A stretch of 34,517 nucleotides of DNA from Candidatus Heimdallarchaeota archaeon (GCA_021399345.1 JAAFKI010000003.1:1-34517), one strand, 5' to 3'; shown: positions 9,298 to 18,635, counted from the stretch's first letter. Notes: generated by a model from the letters alone, not told the origin. Numbers and translations: made by a program.

Positions 9298-11445
9298 TTA
9301 TGGGTGATTCTTACCACCCATTTCTCCACCCTTTTGTTTCATCTTTTTCTTCATTTCTTTAACTTCTTCTGTTTTTCCATCTTTCTTCATTTCTTGAAGA
9401 TGCTTCTTATTTTGCTTTTTAGAAGGTTTTCCTCCAGCCATAGATCCTTTTCCTGGACCTGACATAGCAGCTGACATACCAGTTGGTACAGCCATTGGTT
9501 TTTGTTGTTCAGCTTCTAGGGTTTCAGGTTCAAGTTCTTCTACAGAGAGTTCAATATCTTCAAGACCTTGATGAACATAGTAGAGATTATAGAGGTCTGC
9601 ATAGACACCATCCCTCTTCATCAATTCTTCATGAGTACCAACTTCTACTAGTTCTCCTTGTTCAAGAACCATTATTCTATTTGCATCTCTGATTGTGGAA
9701 AGTCTGTGAGCTATAACGAATGTGGTTCTTCCTTTGAACAACTCCCTTTGAGCTGCTTGAACTAAGCTTTCAGAGTATGCATCTAGTCTCGAAGTTGCTT
9801 CATCAAGAACTAGAATTCTAGGATCAGCCAACATAGTTCGAGCAATTGTTATTATTTGACGTTGTCCCGAAGAGAGCTTTTTTCCACCTTCAACAACTAC
9901 AGTATCATAACCATCAGGTAATGCTTCTATGAATTGATCAGCATTAATCATCTTACTAATCTTTATCATATCTTCCTCTGTAGCATTAGGTGAACCATAG
10001 AGAATATTCTCCATAACAGTGCCACTGAATAAGAAGGGTTCTTGGGTAACTAAACCAATTGCTTGTCTTAGAGATGATTGGTTGACATTTCTAATATCTT
10101 GAGTTCCAATCAGAATTGAACCCTCCTGAACATCATAGAACCTAGTTAAGAGAGATGAGAATAAAGTAGTCTTGCCTGCTCCAGTATGCCCAACGACTGC
10201 AACAAGTTCTCCAGAGTTTGCTGTAAAATTGATGTTTTTCAACACATAATTATCTTCAACATATGCAAAACTAACATTCTGGAAACTGATACTGTCATCT
10301 CCTTCCAATAAATCACTAGCTCCTTCAATATCTGCAACAGCTGGTTTAGCTTCGAAAACATCTATGATTCTATCCATTGCACCAAAAGCGGTTTCCATTT
10401 GTGGAAATATCATGGCTAGCATTACTATAGGAAAGAGAAACTGTTGCGATAAATTAACAGCTAAATAAATATCTCCTGGTGGAAGATTAAGCCCACCACT
10501 TGCATAGATTATCACAATGAACAATAGATAACTTAATGCTGTCATTGTCGGCATAATGAACATCATGAGCTTACCAAATTGTTTGGAATAATCATAGTGT
10601 TTCTGATTTAGTTCTCTTAATTCTGTAGCTAATTCTTCTTCACGATTAAACGATTTTGCAACTGCTATACCACTAATACCTTCAGCCATTTTACCAGAAA
10701 CAGATCCAAATGCTCTTCTTATTCTAAGAACAATTCTTCTGCCAAACTTACTTAGTATTGTACTCATCATGAAAGCAATTGGAATTGCAGCTAAGGATAT
10801 TAATCCAATAATCCAGCTTTGTAGCATCAACAGAGTGAAAGCTCCAATGATGAGTATAATTTGCGAGCCTAACATTGTAAGTAATTGTATTCCTGTAGCA
10901 AGTTCCGTGGTATCTGATGTTACTCTCGCAGTTATGTTTCCAGATTGTTCAGTTTTTAAATAAGCCATATCGGAATAACTTAGTTTCCTGTAAAGATCAC
11001 CTCTTACGTCATTGAGCATTTTAGAATTCATCTTTGCAGTTACTCTTGTTGAAAGAGAATTGAATACCCAACTTATTACTGTAATAGCTAAGAAGGCAAT
11101 TGTTAAAGGAATCAATTGCTGGAATTGCTGAGCTCCGACTGGAATAGGGTCAACTCGTTTTTGAATTTGAACAAATTCTCCAGTACCTAATTGAGTGAAA
11201 AACATTCCAATTACATAGAAGAATGATTTGTATGATAAATCATTTAGAGCATTCAATCCATTTTTAACAATTATAGGATTTACTAAGGCAGTTAAAGAAT
11301 AGAACAATATCAAAAGAGTTGACAAAATGAGTGGGGTGAGATATCTACGTATATATATCCAAAGACTACCAACCAAAACTTTTGTTGATCTAGCTCTCTT
11401 GTAAGTCTTTTCTTGGAACATTCTTACAGCTCTACCATGACCCAT
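9298..11445 (-). CDS. Heterodimeric ABC exporter subunit with the catalytic-type Walker B
   Basis: An MsbA/LmrA-like half transporter of 715 residues. An N-terminal block of about six membrane helices (to about 345) is followed by an ATPase domain: Walker A GHTGAGKT (419-426), Q-loop TQEPFLF, Walker B LVLDEATS with catalytic Glu549, and H-loop AHRL. The signature is LSSGQ (524-528) rather than LSGGQ. This deviation pairs with the altered Walker B and H-loop of the upstream subunit, so together they form one canonical and one degenerate ATP site, as known for TM287/288 and BmrCD. A tail of about 75 residues rich in Lys, Met and Gly is added to the usual family length. The ATG overlaps the upstream stop by one base (TAATG), with AGGAGGT about 8 bases before it, so translation is coupled. 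Likely multidrug or lipid export. Confidence 0.93.
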   Translation of the reverse strand: MGHGRAVRMFQEKTYKRARSTKVLVGSLWIYIRRYLTPLILSTLLILFYSLTALVNPIIVKNGLNALNDLSYKSFFYVIGMFFTQLGTGEFVQIQKRVDPIPVGAQQFQQLIPLTIAFLAITVISWVFNSLSTRVTAKMNSKMLNDVRGDLYRKLSYSDMAYLKTEQSGNITARVTSDTTELATGIQLLTMLGSQIILIIGAFTLLMLQSWIIGLISLAAIPIAFMMSTILSKFGRRIVLRIRRAFGSVSGKMAEGISGIAVAKSFNREEELATELRELNQKHYDYSKQFGKLMMFIMPTMTALSYLLFIVIIYASGGLNLPPGDIYLAVNLSQQFLFPIVMLAMIFPQMETAFGAMDRIIDVFEAKPAVADIEGASDLLEGDDSISFQNVSFAYVEDNYVLKNINFTANSGELVAVVGHTGAGKTTLFSSLLTRFYDVQEGSILIGTQDIRNVNQSSLRQAIGLVTQEPFLFSGTVMENILYGSPNATEEDMIKISKMINADQFIEALPDGYDTVVVEGGKKLSSGQRQIITIARTMLADPRILVLDEATSRLDAYSESLVQAAQRELFKGRTTFVIAHRLSTIRDANRIMVLEQGELVEVGTHEELMKRDGVYADLYNLYYVHQGLEDIELSVEELEPETLEAEQQKPMAVPTGMSAAMSGPGKGSMAGGKPSKKQNKKHLQEMKKDGKTEEVKEMKKKMKQKGGEMGGKNHP

Positions 11446-13304
11446 TATTTTCTACCTCCTTCTACAACATCAACATCCTCACACACACCTAGGGATTCAG
11501 ACATTGGTAAGTGTTGACACATGAACTGATAATCAGAACACCTTTGAAGTAATTCTGAATGAGTTCCTATATCAACAACTTCTCCTCGTTTCATTAGAAT
11601 AATCAAATCTGCTGCAACTAGAGTCGTGAGTCTTTGTGTTACAACTATACTTGTTCTGTCTTTCATCAATTCTTCCATAGCATATCTAAGTCTCAGTTCT
11701 GTTTTGATATCAACAGCACTTGTCGAATCATCAAGTAAAAGCAATCTTGGATTAGATAACATTGCTCTTGCAATGGCAACTCTTTGTCTCTGCCCACCCG
11801 ATAATGTTACCCCCCGTTCGCCAATTATAGTTTCATATTTATCAGGAAGAGTTTCGATAAAAGGAGCAATCTGTGCTCGTTTGGCCGCTTCTCTGATTTC
11901 ATCGTCTGTGGCATCAGGTTTAGCAAAAGCAATATTAGCTCTCAGAGTGTCTGAAAACAAGAAAATGTCTTGTTCAACCATCGTTACATTTGAACGAACA
12001 TAATTTGTATACATTGATTTTATAGATGTTCCATTAATTTCAATTTCTCCCTCGGATGGATCATATAATCTAAGGAGCAATTTTAAGATTGTAGACTTTC
12101 CTGATCCAGGACCACCTATTAGGGCAACTCTCGCTCCTGAAGGAATTGCAAAAGAAACATTTTTCAGAACTTTCTTTTCAGTTCTAGGATATGCAAAGGA
12201 GACATTTTTAAAAGCTATTACCTTATCCCATTCTCCTTCTTGATATTTATCTGGCTCACTCAGAGGATCTTTGAAAGCCATCTTACCCCATAACCTCTTT
12301 GAATTTTGTAAACCAGCTTGTAGGGAAATCAATCTTAAAGGTATCATGAAGTTTTGTCTATTTAGTGACATTAATAGAGCTAGTGCAGAGATTAACATAC
12401 CCACAGAATATTGACCCATAACAGCCATATATAGTCCATAAGCAAACACACCAGCAGCTGCTAGTATTGTAATTAAAGCTGGCCAATAAAATGCGCTAAG
12501 ATATCCTTCACGTTTCATATCTTCAGCATACTCTTCACTTTTAGTATTGAACTTTTCAATTTCTTTATCATGATTATCAAAAGAACGAACAACATCTACC
12601 CCTCTAAACATTTCTTGCGAAATAGCGGAAAGATCAGCTAAATCAGTTGCCAATTTCTTTCGTATTGGACCTACTTTCCTAGCATAAAACCAGGCGATTA
12701 TCATGTAGATAACAAAAGCTCCAGCCATAATAGCTCCAATTAAAAGATCAATCTGCCAAAGAAATACTGTTGTCAATATAATTGTAGCCATTGAGCTTAA
12801 TAGCATTCTTACAGATGGATTAATAGCTATTCTAATCTGGTCAATCTCGTTCATACCCATTGAAAGGATAACTCCAGAATCATGTTCATCGAAGAATGCC
12901 ATCGAATGGTTTTGAATTACTTCATAAAACTCTTGTCTCATATCTCTTTGAACTCTATATGAAGCTAATGCCCACAAATAAACATTGAGACTTAAAGCTA
13001 CCCAACTAGTTAGAACAAAGGTTACCATTAAGCCTATAGCCCTAGTAAACTCGGGTGAAAATGCATTTCCTGCACTTATTCCAATTATCAATTCGTCTAT
13101 TGCTACACCTATCATAGATAGTGTCCAAATTGACAAATACGTATTACCCATAAGCAAGATGAATGCTATTAGATAGATTAATGGATAGCGAGTAAAAGCA
13201 GCCCAAAACCAGCCATTAGCAGACTTGTACTTATTCATGAGTGTCTTTTGTATATCATAATCATATCCTTGTTTGATTTCTTTTTCTATAGTTGTTGTTG
13301 CCAC
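11445..13304 (-). CDS. Heterodimeric ABC exporter subunit with a degenerate ATPase site
   Basis: A 619-residue half transporter: membrane domain to about residue 330, then an ATPase domain with Walker A GGPGSGKS (397-404), signature LSGGQ (501-505) and Walker B LLLLDDSTSAVD. Asp526 replaces the catalytic Glu. The H-loop His is replaced by Gln557 (VVTQRLT). These two changes are the hallmark of the non-hydrolysing site in TM287/288-type heterodimers, so it should pair with the subunit encoded immediately downstream. The start is GTG at 13304, directly after the TAA of the PadR-like gene, with GGAG about 9 bases upstream inside that gene. The tight packing puts the exporter under the same promoter and regulator as the FtsX-type genes upstream. 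Confidence 0.93.
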   Translation of the reverse strand: MATTTIEKEIKQGYDYDIQKTLMNKYKSANGWFWAAFTRYPLIYLIAFILLMGNTYLSIWTLSMIGVAIDELIIGISAGNAFSPEFTRAIGLMVTFVLTSWVALSLNVYLWALASYRVQRDMRQEFYEVIQNHSMAFFDEHDSGVILSMGMNEIDQIRIAINPSVRMLLSSMATIILTTVFLWQIDLLIGAIMAGAFVIYMIIAWFYARKVGPIRKKLATDLADLSAISQEMFRGVDVVRSFDNHDKEIEKFNTKSEEYAEDMKREGYLSAFYWPALITILAAAGVFAYGLYMAVMGQYSVGMLISALALLMSLNRQNFMIPLRLISLQAGLQNSKRLWGKMAFKDPLSEPDKYQEGEWDKVIAFKNVSFAYPRTEKKVLKNVSFAIPSGARVALIGGPGSGKSTILKLLLRLYDPSEGEIEINGTSIKSMYTNYVRSNVTMVEQDIFLFSDTLRANIAFAKPDATDDEIREAAKRAQIAPFIETLPDKYETIIGERGVTLSGGQRQRVAIARAMLSNPRLLLLDDSTSAVDIKTELRLRYAMEELMKDRTSIVVTQRLTTLVAADLIILMKRGEVVDIGTHSELLQRCSDYQFMCQHLPMSESLGVCEDVDVVEGGRK

Positions 13305-14285
13305 TTATAACCGCTCCAATAATTTATCAATTTTTTTTCTCCTCTCCAACAGTCTATTTCTGATAAAAGATTTCAACATCTTTCTATCTTCTTTAGATTC
13401 TGCAGCATTAAGGTGTTCGTCTAACATCTCAGGATGACTGATGAGAACATTTAATCTTGGATTAGCTAGTCCTTGATCCATCATCATATGAATAAAAGGT
13501 CTACCATGAGATTTTCCTTTGAAGGAATGTATTTTCTTCTTGAAGTCAGGAGATAGATCTTTTGACAATTTGAGAAAAACTTTTCGGAAGGGAAGCAATC
13601 TAGATGATAATATTCCTTCAGTTCTATGGAAAATATTTTCTCTTTCTGATTCAAAAATGAATGAAGATATGTCCATAAGGGAAGCCATAACTCTAGATAA
13701 AGATTCTCTACCTATTTCTGTTATAGAGTAAATTTTCTTCAATCTATCACCTTCTGAATCTTTTCTCACAAATTCTATCAAACCATTTTTTTCCAGCGAT
13801 TCTATTGTAGGATATATTCCACTGATATTGCTCCAAATCACTGAAGTTTCTTTAATGATCTTAATTGATTCTTCTAGAGCCTCAACTATATCGTCAATAT
13901 AATTCAAGTCTTCTTCATTAATCTCGTAGTTTTCTTCAAGCATTTGTTTAAATCTTAGATTGTATTTAAAAATAGGACAATCATCTATTTTCTCTCTGAA
14001 ACTCTTTCTATTTGCTTCAAAAGCTGAATTGTCTGTTTTAAACTGTGAAAAAAGGTTCTTCATCTCAAATAAGATGTCCAAATGACCTTGAAGAAATACT
14101 GCTCCTAGATTCCTTTTCTCAAAAAGGATTTCAGAAGCTTTTGAACGCATTTCGTAAGCATGTGAACCATCAGGAGATTTAGCAAGATGGAGAAGAATTG
14201 CTACTTCCCCTAATCTTCTAATAAACCTTTCTTCGTATTTTCCTACAACATCTTTTGAGTTAGTTTCCAAAATGATCACTTTCAA
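13305..14285 (-). CDS. PadR-like transcriptional regulator with a long internal insertion
   Basis: The N-terminal part (EVAILLHLAKSPDGSHAYEM, 27-46) matches the first helices of the PadR winged helix. The recognition part (ISGIYPTIESLEKNGLIEF, 154-172) and the wing (IYSITEIGRESL) appear only about 100 residues later, where a normal PadR has roughly 20-25. The insertion (about 52-146) is charged and mostly helical. The C-terminal third is helical and basic and probably serves dimerisation or effector sensing. PadR proteins usually repress nearby efflux genes. It is the third gene of a five-gene operon, two bases after the ATPase gene and abutting the exporter gene. A perfect inverted repeat at the operon promoter is a natural target for autoregulation. 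Confidence 0.8.
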   Translation of the reverse strand: MKVIILETNSKDVVGKYEERFIRRLGEVAILLHLAKSPDGSHAYEMRSKASEILFEKRNLGAVFLQGHLDILFEMKNLFSQFKTDNSAFEANRKSFREKIDDCPIFKYNLRFKQMLEENYEINEEDLNYIDDIVEALEESIKIIKETSVIWSNISGIYPTIESLEKNGLIEFVRKDSEGDRLKKIYSITEIGRESLSRVMASLMDISSFIFESERENIFHRTEGILSSRLLPFRKVFLKLSKDLSPDFKKKIHSFKGKSHGRPFIHMMMDQGLANPRLNVLISHPEMLDEHLNAAESKEDRKMLKSFIRNRLLERRKKIDKLLERL

Positions 14286-14287
14286 TG

Positions 14288-15046
14288 CTAGGTTCTAAAA
14301 GGATTAATCCTGTCTCTAGTAATTTCTCCATCTGTGATCATTACATCCCTAGAAGAGAATTCAGCAAGTTTTGGATCATGGGAAACAGCTAATATAGTAA
14401 CGCCCTTTTCCTTGTTAACCTTCCTAAGTAATTCCAATACTTCACCACCGGTCTGTGAATCTAAGTTACCAGTGGGTTCATCGGCTAAGACAATTGGAGG
14501 GTTATTAATCAAAGCTCGACATATAGCTACTCGTTGTTTTTGCCCTCCTGAAAGCTCAGCTGGTTTATGATGCATACGATCTTCAAGACCCGCAATTTTG
14601 AGAAGTTCTTTTGCTCGTTCTCTGTCTGATTTCTTAATACCATATGGTAAAAGAGGTAAGAGAACATTATCAAGAGCAGATATTTTATCTATGAGAAAAA
14701 TATCTTGAAAAACAAAGCCAATTTTATTCTTTCTTACTTCGCTCAATTTTCGCTGAGGCATCTGGGTAATCTCTGTACCATCAATGAAGACTTGTCCACT
14801 TGTTGAAGGAGCCATGCACCCAAGTATGGTAAGTAAGGTAGATTTTCCCGATCCACTTGGACCCATGATCGTGATAAATTCTCCCTTATTAACTTTGAAA
14901 TTTACTCCTTTTAATGCTTTAACTTCTGCTGGTGTATTTTCAAAGAATTTTCTCCATAGATCTTTGATTTCAATGATAAGATCACCAAAATCCTGATTCA
15001 TTCCAGTTTCAATTTCAACTGTTTTCGTTTCTTCTATGCTTGTCAT
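14288..15046 (-). CDS. ABC transporter ATPase, MacB/LolD family
   Basis: A single ABC ATPase domain with Walker A GPSGSGKS, Q-loop VFQD, signature LSGGQKQR, Walker B IVLADEPTGNLDS and H-loop SHD. The EPTGNLDS and FVFQ segments are typical of the LolD/MacB/FtsE group, which drives permeases of the FtsX fold such as the one encoded just upstream. The longest frame starts at a GTG (15055) immediately after the permease stop, but that GTG lies inside the AGGTGA ribosome-binding site. The ATG at 15046, five bases after it, is a better start; the ATG at 15049 is also possible. Permease and ATPase together form a complete homodimeric transporter of the MacB kind, without a visible outer partner, as expected for a cell with one membrane. 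Confidence 0.93.
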   Translation of the reverse strand: MTSIEETKTVEIETGMNQDFGDLIIEIKDLWRKFFENTPAEVKALKGVNFKVNKGEFITIMGPSGSGKSTLLTILGCMAPSTSGQVFIDGTEITQMPQRKLSEVRKNKIGFVFQDIFLIDKISALDNVLLPLLPYGIKKSDRERAKELLKIAGLEDRMHHKPAELSGGQKQRVAICRALINNPPIVLADEPTGNLDSQTGGEVLELLRKVNKEKGVTILAVSHDPKLAEFSSRDVMITDGEITRDRINPFRT

Positions 15047-15055
15047 CATAATCAC

Positions 15056-16372
15056 CTAACTTCCTTGCAAGACCTCCATGGGTCTAACAGAACTGGCTCT
15101 AATACCAGGATAAAGTCCTCCAAGAACACCTATTGTCATTGCAATACCTATAGCAGTAAAGATAATTCCAGGTGTAATAATAGCTGACATCACACCCATC
15201 GGGATCATTGTTTCTAGACCATTTATCGCACCCAATGCTAAAAGAATACCAACAATTGATCCTACTACTCCTAGAATGACACTTTCAACTATAACAGAGT
15301 AGATAATATGCCCTTCTTTCCAACCTGTGGCTTTAAGTATTGCAAACTCCTTAGATCGAGATTCCACACCAACAAGTTGAGCAATGATAACACCCATACT
15401 TCCTGAAATCACTATAATGATTGAAACTACAGTCATAACAACATTTTGTGTTTGCATTAGGTCATCCATGGTCTCAAGAGCTGATGCTAATGACAAAGTG
15501 GAAAATTCCATTCCTGAATATTGTTCTTCTAAATATCCAACTAATTCATCAATAAATTTGCCTACATCATCTGAATTTGTGATTGATGTACGAACTGCTA
15601 CGATGTTTGTACTTGTGTTTGAAAATAGGGTACTGTCCAATCCTCTACTTTCATAATGTAGAAAATGAGATGTCGTATCATTTCGTAGGAGTTCAGTCAA
15701 GATATTCTGACTAACTTGTAAAGGAACATAGATATCATATCCTGTAACCATAATCGATTGCTGCATCCCACCAAGTTCCGATGAAGTAATTCCTGTTATT
15801 TCCACATCATAGGAATAACTAGTATTGACAAGAATGGAAAAGGTCTTTCCAATATCAAATACTTCTGAATTGTTCTCATAAAGTGAATAAGGAATTATAC
15901 ACTCGTTCAAACTTGCGTTAAAATATTCGGAACCTTCTGTAAGTTCATCAAGTTCAGAATACACTTCCATAAATAAATCAAGATCTTCAATTCCTCTAAC
16001 ATTTATACCCATAGGCGTTCCAAAAAGCGTTTTACCTAAAATCGTTGTATAATTGTTGACGGTAGATGGTAAAGTTTGTTCTGAAGCTACGGCTATAATT
16101 TCTTCACTTCGATTAAAATCCATAATTGTATCAGTGATATTGCTTGGAAGTTGAGAAGCAAATGCTGCAGGAGCATTACTTTCTTGAATTTGAAATGTTC
16201 CTACTAATTCTGAAAAAATGTCATTAAAAGTTTCATCCATTCCTGCAATAAAGGAATTAATCGTTACTTGCATTGTTATTGCAACAGCTATACCTGTTAT
16301 TGCTAAAGCTGCTACTATTTTCCTTCTAAACGCGTTTTTGAACGCGAATCCTGTTAATTTGAGTATTTTCAC
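15056..16372 (-). CDS. FtsX/MacB-type ABC permease
   Basis: A 438-residue protein of standard MacB-core layout: one N-terminal membrane helix (IVAALAITGIAVAITMQV), an extracellular domain of about 250 residues with many N-glycosylation-like Asn-x-Ser/Thr sites, then three helices of the FtsX domain (VVSIIIVISGSMGVIIAQ, ESVILGVVGSIVGILLAL, FTAIGIAMTIGVLGGLYPG). The cytoplasmic loop SRSKEFAILKATGWKEGHI is the characteristic coupling region of FtsX permeases, and the end (IRASSVRPMEVLQGS) is also typical. It is the first gene of the five-gene operon and its stop abuts the ATPase gene. Promoter elements and an inverted repeat lie just upstream. Substrate unknown; export of a peptide, lipid or toxic compound fits the PadR and exporter context. 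Confidence 0.92.
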   Translation of the reverse strand: MKILKLTGFAFKNAFRRKIVAALAITGIAVAITMQVTINSFIAGMDETFNDIFSELVGTFQIQESNAPAAFASQLPSNITDTIMDFNRSEEIIAVASEQTLPSTVNNYTTILGKTLFGTPMGINVRGIEDLDLFMEVYSELDELTEGSEYFNASLNECIIPYSLYENNSEVFDIGKTFSILVNTSYSYDVEITGITSSELGGMQQSIMVTGYDIYVPLQVSQNILTELLRNDTTSHFLHYESRGLDSTLFSNTSTNIVAVRTSITNSDDVGKFIDELVGYLEEQYSGMEFSTLSLASALETMDDLMQTQNVVMTVVSIIIVISGSMGVIIAQLVGVESRSKEFAILKATGWKEGHIIYSVIVESVILGVVGSIVGILLALGAINGLETMIPMGVMSAIITPGIIFTAIGIAMTIGVLGGLYPGIRASSVRPMEVLQGS

Positions 16373-16398
16373 AAAATCAATCCATATTTAGAATACGT

Positions 16399-16420
16399 AA
16401 TATTCAGTTTTCTGAATATT
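16399..16420. promoter_or_regulatory. Perfect 9-bp inverted repeat, candidate PadR operator
   Basis: The arms AATATTCAG and CTGAATATT are separated by TTTT. The repeat lies 27 bases upstream of the first operon gene and about 25-30 bases downstream of the TATA-like box at 16433-16443 on the minus strand, over the expected transcription start. This is a classic repressor position. The operon encodes its own PadR-like regulator. Confidence 0.6.
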
Positions 16421-16432
16421 CTAAAATATTAG

Positions 16433-16443
16433 TATTATAAAAA
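16433..16443 (-). promoter_or_regulatory. TATA-like box of the five-gene ABC/PadR operon
   Basis: On the minus strand the sequence reads TTTTTATAATA, preceded by a purine/AT stretch that could serve as a TFB recognition element. It lies about 60-70 bases upstream of the permease start at 16372. The inverted repeat at 16399-16420 covers the start site predicted from it. Confidence 0.45.
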
Positions 16444-16460
16444 GATAACTATTTGTCGTC

Positions 16461-16473
16461 TAAAAAAGTAAAA
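16461..16473 (-). terminator. Possible oligo-T terminator of the AOR gene
   Basis: On the minus strand this reads TTTTACTTTTTTA, about 20 bases past the AOR stop and before the promoter of the next operon. Archaeal RNA polymerase commonly terminates at such T-runs without a hairpin. Confidence 0.4.
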
Positions 16474-16493
16474 TTGAATCATATTGTGGAACC

Positions 16494-18599
16494 TCAGTTT
16501 TTAGCCTTAAGATGTTCATTTACAATGATTTGGTAACGACCCTGACTATTGTCTAGATCTTTGATACAATAATCCAGATCAAGAAGTTTCAACGTTTCTT
16601 CTTTAGGAACCCCATCTTCACTGAATCCAATATTTTTGTAGTATCCCTGAATCATTTCTTCAATAGGCAATGAAACTCCTTTCAAGGGTCCTTTCTTCAG
16701 AGGGGGATCACCAATAAGCCTTTTGGGTATATTATGTCTTATCGCACCTTCTCGAGCATTAAACATCTGACGTAAGGTTTGTATTCTCTGCCCTATTAGT
16801 AAAAATTCATCTGGTGTAAATTCCCACCCAAATACACTTTCTATGAGTTCAAAAAGAGGGTAGCTCCCACAAGCTAATGAGTAAGAACATAATCCTAGAG
16901 CGTTAATACTTTGAGTGAACTGAACTGCTAATGCATGATTCTTTGTTGTTTTCTCTAGTTTTTTATCGATTTTGAAATTATATTCCTTAGTGAAGCGAGC
17001 TACTGGATGTAACATCAAAGTATCAATTCCACCTGCAGTATGCCTTCCAGGAGTCGGATCTGAAACATATGTTGCGCCAAACCACTTGATATATCTAGGA
17101 TCATGCATCGGGATTTCTTGACCATTAGCATTCATAGCGTAATTCTTAGAACCTGCTATTTTGTTAGAAGCAACCCAAGTACCATCTGTAAGAACATTTC
17201 CTATTCCTTCTCGATTAACCATCATCTCTAAGAGAGGGAAGATATAATCTGTCTCATACCATTGGGGAAGAAAACCTTCTGGGAATTTCTCCGATATGAA
17301 ATCTTCTTTAGTTAGAAGACCTTTTTCCACACATTCAAGAACAAAACTTAGAATAACTCCAGTAGAAATAGAATCCATCCCTTGACGATTCAAGTATTCA
17401 TTGACCTTAATCATCATCATTGGATCTTCATTCAATATGTTACTACTCAGTGAAGCAAGTGTTTCATATTCAGGCATGTGAGAATCTTTTATCCCTAATT
17501 CAGGTACAGTAATTTTTCTACCACATCTCAAAGGACACCCATAACACCCATATGAGACAGTTTCAATTGAAGCAAGTGTGTTTCCTACTTTCTTCAAGGC
17601 TATTCTTTGGGGGTAGTCTTCTGGTCCTGTACCATTGAAATTCTTAACTGAAGCATCACCAACAGGAACAGATAAGGGGAGAGTAAAACCTGTTCCAAAT
17701 CTATGTAAGTAGTTAGCAACCAAAGCTTCTGCTTTCAGACCTGGAAACTTCATAACCATTTGGACACTTTTACCAAAACTCATTTTCATAATTCGCATAA
17801 TTGATCCAAATTTTGGAACGAATTGAAGCAATTTACCTATTAATTTATTATTTAACATTTTCGTAATATTCTTTCTATAATCCTGGGAAAGAGATTGTGT
17901 TGCTTCTTTATCTGCGACAGTAAGTCTTGTTTTTCCGTCTAAACAAACAGCTTTAAGCTTCTTCGCCCCCATAACTGCTCCAAGACCACTTCTTGCAGCA
18001 ATACGACCATAATCATTAACAATTCCTGCAATGAGTGACTTATTCTCAGCAGCAACACCAATGGTTGCAACATTTACATTTTTTCCGTGTTTTTCTTTGA
18101 GCAAATCCTCTGTTTCAAAAGCATCTTCACCCCAGATATCAGAAGCATCTCTTAACTCAAAGGAATTCTCATTGATGTAAAGATATACAGGCTTATCTGA
18201 AGTTCCTGTAACAAAAATAGCATCATATCCTGCACGTTTAATTGCTGCACCAAAGTAACCTCCCGAGTTGCTATCACCCCAACCCCCATTACAGAATCCT
18301 CCATCTGCTGTAATTCCTTTTCCAGTTAAAGGACTTTTACCACAAGCCATCCACCTACCAGTGAAAGGAGCAGCAGTTCCAGTAAGAAGACCTGGACAAA
18401 AACCCAAGATATTTTCTGGACCTAAGGGATCGCATCCTGGAGAAATTCGATTATAGACATAATAAACACCTAAACCATATCCACCTAAAAAGCTGCGATA
18501 AATCTTCTCATCAGGAAATTCTTCTTTTATATCCTTAGAAGATAAGTCAACCCACAAAATCTTACCAGTATATCCTTTTGCTTGAGTTATTGTAGACAC
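16494..18599 (-). CDS. Aldehyde:ferredoxin oxidoreductase family protein (tungsten-pterin enzyme)
   Basis: The N-terminus (KGYTGKILWVDLS) is the usual AOR beginning, followed by FLGGYGLGVYYVY and GRWMACGKSPLTGKG, which belong to the bis-pterin-binding domain. The iron-sulphur motif CYGCPLRC supplies Cys364, 367 and 371, and GLC at 583 supplies the fourth ligand of a 4Fe-4S cluster (numbering from the 713-residue frame). GMDSISTG is the conserved active-site region. These cytoplasmic enzymes oxidise aldehydes to acids and reduce ferredoxin. At about 700 residues it is longer than the roughly 605 of Pyrococcus AOR, so it is probably a divergent subfamily; the substrate is unknown. The longest frame begins with TTG at 18635. 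The GTG at 18599 gives a more normal N-terminus, although no strong ribosome-binding site is visible. It is transcribed alone, with its own upstream region. Confidence 0.93.
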   Translation of the reverse strand: MSTITQAKGYTGKILWVDLSSKDIKEEFPDEKIYRSFLGGYGLGVYYVYNRISPGCDPLGPENILGFCPGLLTGTAAPFTGRWMACGKSPLTGKGITADGGFCNGGWGDSNSGGYFGAAIKRAGYDAIFVTGTSDKPVYLYINENSFELRDASDIWGEDAFETEDLLKEKHGKNVNVATIGVAAENKSLIAGIVNDYGRIAARSGLGAVMGAKKLKAVCLDGKTRLTVADKEATQSLSQDYRKNITKMLNNKLIGKLLQFVPKFGSIMRIMKMSFGKSVQMVMKFPGLKAEALVANYLHRFGTGFTLPLSVPVGDASVKNFNGTGPEDYPQRIALKKVGNTLASIETVSYGCYGCPLRCGRKITVPELGIKDSHMPEYETLASLSSNILNEDPMMMIKVNEYLNRQGMDSISTGVILSFVLECVEKGLLTKEDFISEKFPEGFLPQWYETDYIFPLLEMMVNREGIGNVLTDGTWVASNKIAGSKNYAMNANGQEIPMHDPRYIKWFGATYVSDPTPGRHTAGGIDTLMLHPVARFTKEYNFKIDKKLEKTTKNHALAVQFTQSINALGLCSYSLACGSYPLFELIESVFGWEFTPDEFLLIGQRIQTLRQMFNAREGAIRHNIPKRLIGDPPLKKGPLKGVSLPIEEMIQGYYKNIGFSEDGVPKEETLKLLDLDYCIKDLDNSQGRYQIIVNEHLKAKN

Positions 18600-18635
18600 C
18601 TTATGAAATTTGTTTGCAAATAAAAGTATACACAA

